A stretch of 7,708 bases of DNA from the NCBI GenBank assembly GCA_030642005.1, contig DAOWOP010000124.1, positions 1 through 7,708 on the forward strand, given 5' to 3'. How positions within the stretch are numbered: position 1 is the stretch's first letter; each line of letters opens with the position of its first letter. The translations under genes were made by a program, and so were the position numbers. The notes beneath the pieces are model-generated. The model saw nothing but the letters and a program-made list of their open reading frames with translations, did not search any database and was not told the DNA's origin. This document shows, piece by piece, positions 1 through 7,100 of this stretch. Source of the stretch: Planctomycetales bacterium (GTDB taxonomy: Bacteria > Planctomycetota > Phycisphaerae > SM23-33).

Positions 1-4
1 AGCG

Positions 5-30
5 GCCTCATCGGGGCCGGTGGATGAGGC
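5..30. repeat. 8-bp inverted repeat (hairpin)
   Basis: GCCTCATC at 5-12 is perfectly complementary to GATGAGGC at 23-30, around a 10-base loop. It lies just before a larger palindrome and may belong to the same structured element. No T-run follows on either strand, so it is not a standard intrinsic terminator. Confidence 0.6.
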
Positions 31-37
31 AGGCCGT

Positions 38-94
38 CGCGTAGCCTGAATCTCCAGTCGCCCCTCCGGGGCTCCTTCCGATTCAGGCTACGCG
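38..94. repeat. Nested palindrome: 15-bp outer stem, 5-bp inner stem
   Basis: CGCGTAGCCTGAATC (38-52) pairs perfectly with GATTCAGGCTACGCG (80-94). Inside, GCCCC (60-64) pairs with GGGGC (68-72) around a 3-base loop. The two stems are separated by a symmetric 7 x 7 internal loop (53-59 and 73-79). On the minus strand both sides of this internal loop are purine-rich (GGAAGGA and GACTGGA). The outer stem is too long and perfect to be chance. It resembles the dispersed GC-rich palindromic elements of large environmental bacterial genomes, but copy number cannot be judged from one window. A regulatory RNA or a U-less terminator are alternatives. Confidence 0.75.
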
Positions 95-126
95 GTTATG
101 ATCGAGGCGAACGAAATTACAGAAAC

Positions 127-159
127 TATGTTGCACTACTACAGACTATGTGTAGCATA
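127..159 (+). other. Imperfect 10-bp inverted repeat in AT-rich leader
   Basis: TATGTTGCAC (127-136) and GTGTAGCATA (150-159) pair over ten positions if two G-U pairs are allowed, with a 13-base loop. As DNA it is an 8/10 inverted repeat. It overlaps the promoter-like hexamers at 131-158, so it could be an operator or an RNA hairpin. It may also be a coincidence of AT-rich sequence. Confidence 0.3.
131..158 (+). promoter_or_regulatory. Possible sigma-70-like promoter for the glycosyltransferase gene
   Basis: TTGCAC (131-136) and TAGCAT (153-158) are separated by 16 bases. The matches to consensus are only 3/6 and 4/6. A second -10-like TAAAAT lies at 164-169 without a good -35. The AT-rich setting favours a promoter here, but the exact hexamers are uncertain. 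The resulting leader would be about 160 nt. Confidence 0.3.
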
Positions 160-178
160 ACGATAAAATAAAATTATT

Positions 179-195
179 TAATCTGCTGCAGATTA
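179..195. promoter_or_regulatory. 17-bp operator-like palindrome
   Basis: TAATCTG (179-185), a 3-base spacer CTG, then CAGATTA (189-195) form a perfect 7-bp inverted repeat. It lies just downstream of the candidate -10 elements, where a dimeric repressor would block transcription. No regulator gene is adjacent, so the operator role is inference. Confidence 0.35.
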
Positions 196-325
196 CTACC
201 TCCGCCTTTTCCCCGTCATTTTTCGCTTACGTACTCGTACATCCTCAAATACCCCAGTGCTATTTCCCAAGTGAACGTCGTTTCCCTTGTAGCGCCGGCG
301 ACGCTTGTGTATTGTGAATGCCGAT

Positions 326-1657
326 ATGCTGAATCGGCCACTATGGATTATCCTCTGCGTCGCGCTGGTGTTGCGGGCGAGCCTGCTGGTAGCCGGCTGG
401 CGCCAGCCGGAGCGGTTCCTCGCGCCCGACTCAGCCGGTTACGACGCCCTGGCCCGTTCACTGACCGAGCGAGGCGAGTTTTCCCGCACACCGGCCGGGC
501 CGGCAGAACTGTTCCGCACGCCGGGTTATCCGCTCTTCCTGGCCGGTGTCTATGCCGTCAGCGGCAACTCCGTCGGCGCGGTCCTGGCCGTCCAGATATT
601 CCTGGACGTCGCCCTGTGCTGGCTGGTGTATCTGCTGGGAGCGAGGCTTTTCGACCGCCGCGCCGGGCTATGGGCCGCCGGCTTGCAGGCCGTCAGCACA
701 GTGGCGATTGTCTCGTCCGTACGAATCCTCTCCGACAGCCTGTTCGCCTTCATGCTGACCGCCGCCATACTCCTGCTGGTGCATCATTTTAAGACGTCGC
801 GATGGTGGCCCCTGCTTCTCGGCGGGCTTGTCGCCGGGGCCGCCTGTTACGTCCGCCCCGTCGGCGTGTTCTTCGGCGTAATAGTGTTGCTGGTGCTGCT
901 GCTGCGGTGCCGGGCCGTCAGAAAAGCAATAGTATTCGCAGTCGTCTTTGCGGCGTGCCTTGGGCCTTGGGTATTGCGAAATCACATTGTGGCCGATTAT
1001 CGGGGATTCTCCAGCGTCCCCGCCGAGGCTGCATTCAAGTTCCAGGGGCCTTATGTAATGGCGAAGGTTGAAGGCATTTCCGTCGAGTCAGCCCGCAGCC
1101 GGCTTGAAGCGGAACTTGCCGAATACAAAGCCGCCGAGGACCCGACCTGTGGCCAACTGGAGGCAAAGCGGGCCTCGCTGGGTTTGGGCGTCCTTCGTCG
1201 GCATCCGTGGACGTTTCTGGCGATGCACGCTCGAGGTAGCCTGATGGTATGGGCGCCCGGCGAGGCGGAACTGCCGGCGCTGCTGGGCGTCGAGACCGGC
1301 GGTCGCGGCACAGCCGAAGTACTCGCCCGGCAAGGTCTGCCGGCGGCGGTGCGGCATTACCTGGGCGGGCGGATATGGCTCCTGTGGCTACTCGCGCCGT
1401 TTGTATTATTCCTGCTGGCGCGATATGCCCTCGCAGCCATCGGCGTTATCCGGCGTGCCCGGCTGCGAATGAGACCGGCCGGCTGGCTGGTGGTACTGAC
1501 GGTTGTGCTGTTTGCAATTTTACCGGGCGTCTTCGGACATCCGCGATTCCGCGTACCGATTACGCCGATGCTGAACGTCGCCGCCGGGGTCGGAGCGGTC
1601 TGGCTCATCGGTCGCCTGCGGAGGCGTCAGGCGCGCCCTACAACGACGACCGATTGA
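326..1657 (+). CDS. GT39/ArnT-like membrane glycosyltransferase (GT-C fold)
   Basis: Predicted 443-residue polytopic inner-membrane protein that would transfer a sugar from a polyprenyl-phosphate donor to an acceptor on the outer face of the membrane. An N-terminal membrane segment (about 5-24) precedes an extracytoplasmic loop with APDSAGYDALA (33-43). The Asp before the Tyr is where GT-C enzymes of the PMT/ArnT type carry their catalytic acid. RTPGYPLFLA (65-74) is a strong signature of this family. Many hydrophobic helices follow (about 85-220 and 350-430), and the C-terminal part has GHPRFRVPITPML (404-416), resembling the conserved R-[YF]-R-[LV]-P motif. ATG 326 was chosen so that the first helix starts close to the N-terminus; TTG 305 and GTG 314 are also in frame and none has a clear Shine-Dalgarno site. 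Donor and acceptor are unknown. The 3' end overlaps the convergent methyltransferase gene by 31 bp. Confidence 0.85.
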   Translation: MLNRPLWIILCVALVLRASLLVAGWRQPERFLAPDSAGYDALARSLTERGEFSRTPAGPAELFRTPGYPLFLAGVYAVSGNSVGAVLAVQIFLDVALCWLVYLLGARLFDRRAGLWAAGLQAVSTVAIVSSVRILSDSLFAFMLTAAILLLVHHFKTSRWWPLLLGGLVAGAACYVRPVGVFFGVIVLLVLLLRCRAVRKAIVFAVVFAACLGPWVLRNHIVADYRGFSSVPAEAAFKFQGPYVMAKVEGISVESARSRLEAELAEYKAAEDPTCGQLEAKRASLGLGVLRRHPWTFLAMHARGSLMVWAPGEAELPALLGVETGGRGTAEVLARQGLPAAVRHYLGGRIWLLWLLAPFVLFLLARYALAAIGVIRRARLRMRPAGWLVVLTVVLFAILPGVFGHPRFRVPITPMLNVAAGVGAVWLIGRLRRRQARPTTTTD

Positions 1658-2385
1658 CCGAACGGCACGGGAATTAAACGTTCAACGGCGGAGAATATCG
1701 GCACGAAGCGATTGAACATCCTGGCCTTGGATGCGCTGATTTGCGATTTTTTCATCACCCGACCGGCCCACCACCATCCCATCGCCCCGGCAAGGTTCAT
1801 GTACCGCCCCCAGACCGGTTTGAGTCCGGCGGCGCGAAACGCCTGCTTCAGCGACCCCAGCGTGTATCGCCTCACGTGCCCCATCGCCAGGTCCATCTGC
1901 CCGAACAGGATCGGCAAGGCCGGGACAAGCACGATCACCCGCCCGTCGGGACGGAGAAGGCGCCCCATCCGCCGAATCGCTTCAACGTCGTCGGCGATGT
2001 GCTCCAGGACGTTCAGGCACAGGACGGAATCAAAATCGCCCCGCCCGGCCTCGGCGTTGGGACATTGCTCGATCCGGCAGGGGCTTATTTCGACGTTCAG
2101 GTGTTTGGCGAAACGCCGTGCTAGGTATTCGCTATAAGGCTCGAACGGTTCAAGGCAGACGACCCGCTCGGCGTTCAGCAGAAACTGCGTGATGTTGCCG
2201 ACGCCGGCGCCGACTTCGACCACTGTCGGGCCGAGGTGGTCGCGCACCATATCGAAAATCCACAGGTTGTAGTGATAGAGCGTCGAGAGTATCGCCAGGC
2301 TGGCCGAAACGGCGTCGTCCGGCAGGCCCTTCATCTCGACCGGCGCGACGCGGGAAGACGAATCGTTATTGAACGTCGGACTCAT
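1627..2385 (-). CDS. Class I SAM-dependent methyltransferase
   Basis: Predicted 252-residue cytoplasmic methyltransferase of the Methyltransf_11/23 type. Motif I, VVEVGAGVGNIT (55-66), forms the SAM-binding loop. E79, in VVCLEP, is the acidic residue expected to contact the ribose. LCLNVLEHI (122-130) is the motif II/DxLEH-like region, and RPDGRVIVLVPA (145-156) is the usual following strand. GHVRRYT (169-175) is common in methyltransferases found with cell-surface sugar or polyprenyl genes. The substrate cannot be read from sequence. Start: ATG at 2385 overlaps the ispH stop in an ATGA arrangement (2382-2385), indicating translational coupling. The longer upstream reading frame lies inside ispH and was discarded. 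No separate ribosome binding site is evident. The gene ends inside the 3' end of the convergent glycosyltransferase gene, with no terminator visible. Confidence 0.88.
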   Translation of the reverse strand: MSPTFNNDSSSRVAPVEMKGLPDDAVSASLAILSTLYHYNLWIFDMVRDHLGPTVVEVGAGVGNITQFLLNAERVVCLEPFEPYSEYLARRFAKHLNVEISPCRIEQCPNAEAGRGDFDSVLCLNVLEHIADDVEAIRRMGRLLRPDGRVIVLVPALPILFGQMDLAMGHVRRYTLGSLKQAFRAAGLKPVWGRYMNLAGAMGWWWAGRVMKKSQISASKARMFNRFVPIFSAVERLIPVPFGQSVVVVGRA

Positions 2386-3218
2386 GGTTCGAATGCGCGG
2401 AGGTTTTCGGTGAATTCCTCGACGATCCATTTCGGCGTTGAGGCCCCTGCCGTGATGCCGGCGATCTTTTTGCCGCCGGCCATCTCGGGCTGAAAATCGC
2501 TCCATTTCTCAAGGTGATGCGTCGAGACGCCCTGTTCGGCGCAGAGGTGGGCCAGTTCGCGCGTGTTGGCCGACTGCCTGCCGCCGAGAACGAACATGAC
2601 GTCCACCTGCCTGGCCAGTTCCACCGCCGCTGCCTGGCGGTCCCTGACCGCGCTGCAAAGCGTGTTGACGACCTTGATTTCGCTGTAGCCGCGAGCGACG
2701 ACCAAGCCGACCATACGCCCGAAATGCTCCAGCGAGTGCGTCGTCTGGCAGATGATGCCCAGTTTCCCGCCGGCGGGCAGGCGGTCGAGTTCTTCGGGCG
2801 TATCAATGCAGATGACGTCCGGAGCATAACCGCAGACGCCGCGGACCTCCGGATGGGACGCCTGGCCTATGACGACCACGCGATAACCGTCATCGGCCAA
2901 TTCCGCGACGATCTTCTGGGCGCGTTTGACCAGCACGCAGGTGGCATCGACGATCTCGGCGCCTCGCCCCCGCAGTTCCGCCAGTACATCAGGGCCCTCG
3001 CCGTGTGAGCGGATAAGGACGGTACCGCTGACGTCAGATGGGTCATCGGTTACTTTCAGGCCCTTGTCGGCGAGGGCCTCGACGACCTGGCGGTTGTGGA
3101 TAATCTCGCCGAGGCTCATTATAGGCCCGCCCCGCTCGGCGAGGGTTTTTTCAGCCGTCTGAATGGCGTGCTCGACGCCGAAGCAGAAACCCAGTTTTTT
3201 CGCCAGCCTTACTTCCAT
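2382..3218 (-). CDS. ispH: 4-hydroxy-3-methylbut-2-enyl diphosphate reductase (IspH/LytB)
   Basis: Last enzyme of the MEP pathway. It reductively dehydroxylates HMBPP to IPP and DMAPP in the cytoplasm using a [4Fe-4S] cluster. The 278-residue protein has all three cluster cysteines: C12 in GFCFGV, C94 in DATC and C188 in NTLCSAVRDRQ. The substrate-pocket residues are also present: H41 in IIHNRQVV, H72 in RSHGEG, H122 and E124 in SHPEVRG, T159 in QTT, S216 and N218 in QSANTREL, and S260 in AGAST. With ATG 3218 as start, the first cysteine is residue 12 and the first pocket histidine is residue 41, as in E. coli IspH. GTG 3221, immediately upstream, is an alternative start. Length is normal to slightly short for the family. 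No Shine-Dalgarno site precedes it. It lies 31 bp after the GGDEF gene and overlaps the methyltransferase gene by 4 bp. All active-site residues are intact. Confidence 0.97.
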   Translation of the reverse strand: MEVRLAKKLGFCFGVEHAIQTAEKTLAERGGPIMSLGEIIHNRQVVEALADKGLKVTDDPSDVSGTVLIRSHGEGPDVLAELRGRGAEIVDATCVLVKRAQKIVAELADDGYRVVVIGQASHPEVRGVCGYAPDVICIDTPEELDRLPAGGKLGIICQTTHSLEHFGRMVGLVVARGYSEIKVVNTLCSAVRDRQAAAVELARQVDVMFVLGGRQSANTRELAHLCAEQGVSTHHLEKWSDFQPEMAGGKKIAGITAGASTPKWIVEEFTENLRAFEP

Positions 3219-3228
3219 CACGCCGTGG

Positions 3229-3258
3229 AGTGTAAGCCCAAACCGCCGGTCAAGTCAA
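3229..3258 (-). promoter_or_regulatory. Candidate ispH promoter at the regulator/ispH junction
   Basis: On the minus strand TTGACT (3258-3253, 5/6 to consensus) is followed after 18 bases by TACACT (3234-3229, 4/6). The expected start of transcription, 5-8 bases past the -10, falls about 0-6 bases before the GTG 3221/ATG 3218 starts, so the transcript would be leaderless or nearly so. That fits the absence of a Shine-Dalgarno site. The -35 element overlaps the last codons of the GGDEF gene. Confidence 0.4.
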
Positions 3259-4161
3259 AGTTGATCGGCCCACAGTCTGTTCGGCGCGAGCGGTAACGAC
3301 GCGGTTTCGACCTGTATTTTTGGCCTGGTAGAGGGCGGCGTCGGCCGATTCTATCAGGGCTTCGGGGGATGACAGGCCGGCAGTATCGGCAACGCCGAAA
3401 CTGACCGTTACGGACACTTTTTCTCCGCCGGCATCGACGCGGATGTTTTCGACTTCCTCGCGGCAGCGTTCGGCCAGGGTGGCGGCGCTTTGGACGGATT
3501 CGTCCGGCAGAAGCACGGCGAACTCTTCCCCGCCGTATCGGACGGGCAGGTCAGACTGGCGGGAATTCTCGATGAGGACATTGGCAACCCGACAGATTAC
3601 CTCGTCCCCGATGCGGTGCCCGTACGTATCGTTGACGCGCTTGAAATGGTCGATGTCGGACATAATGAACGCAATGGGAGTACCGTGACGCTGGAGTTTC
3701 GCCCATTCCTGCCCAAGGTGGTCCGTCAGCGCACGTCGATTCCACAACTCCGTCAGCGGGTCGATCCGGGAGTACTTGACCAGCAGGTCCTGGAGGTGTT
3801 TCGTTCGCAGCGCCGCCCGGACACGCGCGCGAAGTTCAAACGCGTCGAACGGCTTGGTTACGTAATCGACCGCGCCGAGGTTCAGACCTTTGACCTTGTC
3901 GTTGACGTCGGTCGAACCGGTTAGAAAAATGACCGGGACCATCTGGAATTCCGCGCTACCCTTCAGTTCCCTGCAAACGTCGAAGCCGGACATGTCCGGC
4001 ATGTCCACGTCAAGCAGGATCAGGTCGGGATTTTCGCGGCGTGCGGCATCCAGGCCGGCGCTTCCGCCCTCGGCGCAAATGATGTCGAGGCCGTCCTTGC
4101 TCAGCCGAGCCTTCGCGATAGCCAGCGCGTCCGGACTGTCGTCTATTATCAGAACCTTCAT
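3250..4161 (-). CDS. REC-GGDEF response regulator (diguanylate cyclase)
   Basis: Predicted 303-residue cytoplasmic regulator that makes cyclic di-GMP from two GTP when its receiver is phosphorylated. The receiver (about 1-120) has acidic D7/D8, phosphoacceptor D51 in LLDVDMPDMSG, T81 and K103 in VTKPF, all intact. A short helical linker leads to the cyclase domain (about 130-290). DPLTELWNRR (134-143), SDIDHFKRVNDTYGH (168-182) with metal ligand D171, and the active-site GGEEF (210-214) are canonical. RQSD (201-204), five residues before GGEEF, matches the RxxD inhibitory I-site, so product feedback is expected. It resembles PleD/WspR-type enzymes but has only one receiver. It starts 12 bp after the kinase stop, so it is the likely partner of that kinase's HPt domain. 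No DNA-binding or EAL domain is present. Active cyclase function is well supported; its target process is unknown. Confidence 0.95.
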   Translation of the reverse strand: MKVLIIDDSPDALAIAKARLSKDGLDIICAEGGSAGLDAARRENPDLILLDVDMPDMSGFDVCRELKGSAEFQMVPVIFLTGSTDVNDKVKGLNLGAVDYVTKPFDAFELRARVRAALRTKHLQDLLVKYSRIDPLTELWNRRALTDHLGQEWAKLQRHGTPIAFIMSDIDHFKRVNDTYGHRIGDEVICRVANVLIENSRQSDLPVRYGGEEFAVLLPDESVQSAATLAERCREEVENIRVDAGGEKVSVTVSFGVADTAGLSSPEALIESADAALYQAKNTGRNRVVTARAEQTVGRSTLT

Positions 4162-4170
4162 CTCATTTCT

Positions 4171-4175
4171 CTCCT
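4171..4175 (-). promoter_or_regulatory. Ribosome binding site of the GGDEF gene
   Basis: AGGAG on the minus strand lies 9 bases before ATG 4161. It overlaps the TAG stop codon (4174-4176) of the upstream kinase gene, so translation of the two genes is likely coupled. This also fixes the GGDEF start. Confidence 0.75.
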
Positions 4176-7100
4176 AGGCAACCTTGGCGCCGTCGAGTCC
4201 GCGGGCGACCGCCTCACACAGAGACACCAGTCGTCCTATCGCCATGCCGGCGGCTTCGATATCCTTGCCCTTTGCAGCGTCTTCGAGCACCTTTGCCGCA
4301 TCGGTCAGCATCGGGAAGCCGTAACCGCCCCCGGCGCCCTTGAGTTGATGCGCCAATCGCTGAAGACGTTCAAAATCGCTGTTGGCCGCCGACTGCCGCA
4401 TCGCTTCCATGCGTGCCGAAAGGCCTGTGATGAAATCATCGACGATGCCGGCCAGGTCAGGGTCGTCGGCGAATTCGGAGAAGATCACCTCGGCGTCATT
4501 CGTCTCCGGCTCTTTCGAAGCGGGCGCTTCGGCTGGGGCGGTTTGTTCGGCTCGTCCGTTACCTTCTGCGCCGGCATATTCAGCGACGGTGGAAATGAAC
4601 TTTTCCCTTTTGATGGGCTTCGTGAGGTGGTCGTCGCATCCGGCCGATATGCACCGTTCGCGGTCGGAAGCCATTGCATGGGCTGTCAACGCGATTATCG
4701 GGCTTGTGTAACCCTTGCTGCGAAGGTAAGCGGTGGCTTCGTAACCGTCCATCTCCGGCATCTGCATGTCCATCAGAATCACGTCGAACTTATGGGCCTG
4801 TGCTTCTTCGACGGCGAGGCGCCCGTTCTCGACGCCGACGACCTCTGCGCCGGCCTTCTTCAGGATCACCATAATCAGGCGCTTGTTGTCTTCGCCGTCC
4901 TCTGCCAGCAGGATGCGTTTGCCGGCCAGGGCGTCGGAAGACAGTCGCACTTTGCCGCACTGCTGAACAACGGCTTCGGCGGGTCGTTCGAGCATATCAA
5001 TACCCTCCAGATCCCCTGTCGGGATCGTTATCGTGAATGTGCTTCCTTCGCCGAACGTGCTCTCTGCCTTCAGTTCACCGTTCATCAGGTCGGCTATTCG
5101 GCGGGTAATAGCCAGTCCCAACCCGGTGCCGCCGTATTTACGGGAGGTTGACGTGTCGGCCTGGGTGAACGGTTCGAAGAGGCACTGGAGATTTTCCGGC
5201 GCTATGCCTATACCCGTATCGACGACTTTAATCTCAACCGCCGGCGTATCGCTGCGCCACTTCGCCAGAAATGAGACGATCACCTTCACTCCGCCGGTGT
5301 CGGTGAACTTGACGGAGTTGCCGATGAGGTTAATCAGCGCCTGGCGGAGGCGGGCTTCGTCGGAGGTGATCTGCTCAGGCAGTTCGCCGGTGTACTCGAC
5401 CGACAGCGAGATACCGCGATCATCGGCGCGAACACGCATCATGCTGACGACTTCGGCCACTACGGGCGGAACGCTGAACCGGCGGGATTCGATGGTCAAC
5501 TTGCCGGCTTCTATCTTGGAAATGTCGAGTATGTCATTAATCAGCATCAACAGGTGCTCGCCGTTGCGACGGACGATTGTCAGGCATTTCATTCGCTCCT
5601 CGGCATCCTGGTCCGGGTCCATCATCAACTCCGAGTAGCCCAGGATCGCCGTCAGGGGGGTTCGTATCTCGTGGCTCATATTGGCGAGGAATTCGCTCTT
5701 AGTCTGGTCGGCCGTCTCGGCGGCAACCGCCATCTCGTTGGCGCGCCAGATCGCCGTCTCCAACTGCTTATTTGCCTGGGCTATCTCAACAGCGGATTGT
5801 TCGGCGGTTTCCTTGGCCTGACGAAGTTCCGCTTCAGCCTTTTTACGCGCGGTAATGTCGGTATCAATACCTCTGTAGCCGATCAGTACGCCGTCATCGT
5901 TGAAGATCGGCGCGCCGGTGGTCAACAGGCAGACACGCCGACCGTTACTGGTGACGTTCCAGTTCTCCAGGTTGCGGAACAAGCAGCCCTGGCGGATGAT
6001 TTCGGTCCACTTGGGGCGGAGCCTGCGGGCCTCTTCCGACGCCATGAAGTCAAACGGCGTCTTGCCGACGACATCCCTTCTATTGTAGCCCAGGATGTCA
6101 CGAACGCTCTTGGAACAGTAGGTATAGACGCCGTTGGTGTCGGTTTCCCATATCCAGTCGGACATGCTCTCGGCAATGTCGCGGAAACGCCTTTCGGACT
6201 TGCGTATCGCCACCTCCGCACGCTTACGCTCGGTCAACTCGCTCCTCAGTTCCCACTGCGCCTGCCTGAATCGACGACCCAATCTGATCGCGAATGCCGT
6301 CGCCGTCGTCATCCCCGCCATCATCGCAACGGCGAGTACCAACCAATACCAGTACTTCCTGGCGACCTCCCCGGCCGTTACCTTGCCGTAGTTCTTGTAG
6401 GGACCGAGGCGGAGTTCCTTAAGGCATTCGTGCACAGGCTGATAGTTCAGGGGAATCGTCCATCCGGCGCACTTGGCGGCTTGGGAGGCGGAACTGTTGG
6501 GAGGCATTTTCAACAGGGCTGAAGCGACGTTTTCGGCCAGTTCTATCGAGGCGCCCTTGGTCTTGGCGAAAGGCCACTCCGGATACGGGCGAGTGGAGTG
6601 GAGAAAAGGCAACTCCTCATCCACCTTGCCATGATCGTGGTCATGAATTACACGGAACTGCTCAATGCGAATCTTCCCCTCGGCCGCCATTCTCTCCAGC
6701 GTCCCGGTGCGAACCGTTCCGGCATCGACTTTGCCGTCCCTGACGGCATAGACCACCGCATCGTGCGTCCCGCCAAACTCGAGCGATTTGAAGTCGCTAT
6801 GCGGATCAATGCCCTCTTCTTTCATCTCCCGCCACGCCGTCTGCCAACCGCCGAAAGCGATCTTACTGACGGCCATGAATCTTTTACCCTTCAGGTCGGT
6901 CAGCGATTTGATGTCTTCACGATCCGATCCGCAGAAGATCACGCCCCTGAAGGTTGTGGCGACGCCGCCGGAATGACGGTTCTTCAGCGTTACGATCGGG
7001 CTGGCGCCATAGAGGATCGCCAGTCCTATGTATTGAGTAGGACATGCCAGGACGAAGTCCACCCTGGCATCTCTGACGGCCGGCTCGACTTCGCCGTAAC

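Larger units (their letters stand above)
1..325. other. Left intergenic region without a recognisable gene
   Basis: No ORF here looks like a real protein. The left part (1-95) is GC-rich and folds into two hairpins. The middle (about 110-195) is clearly AT-rich, unlike the neighbouring coding DNA, and holds promoter-like sequence and two inverted repeats. The rest (196-325) is a pyrimidine-rich leader with nothing identifiable. An in-frame TAG at 290-292 blocks any upstream extension of the glycosyltransferase gene. A 20-codon ATG ORF at 98-160 lacks a ribosome binding site and is probably chance. Confidence 0.7.

Noticed and set aside
38..94. Intrinsic terminator for a gene to the left
   Set aside because: The stem is strong but neither side is followed by a run of T in the transcribed direction, and the internal loop is unlike a compact terminator.
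98..160. 20-codon ATG ORF as a possible leader peptide
   Set aside because: No ribosome binding site and no attenuator-like residue run; part of its sequence is better explained as promoter region.
271..792. Plus-strand frame of 173 codons overlapping the start of the glycosyltransferase
   Set aside because: It is Arg/Pro/Gly-rich in an alternative frame of a gene with clear membrane helices and family motifs; it starts with GTG and lacks a ribosome binding site.
2386..2505. N-terminal extension of the methyltransferase by 40 codons
   Set aside because: It lies inside the ispH coding region and is Arg-rich and unlike the family. ATG 2385 with the ATGA overlap is the natural start.
4345..5151. 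Plus-strand open frame (268 codons) opposite the receiver and HPt region
   Set aside because: It is antisense to receiver and HPt motifs that are clearly real, and its translation resembles no protein family.
5554..6522. Long plus-strand open frame (322 codons) opposite the kinase gene
   Set aside because: It lies entirely antisense to well-conserved sensor, PAS and kinase sequence, shows no domain or motif, and is the expected by-product of GC-rich codon use.
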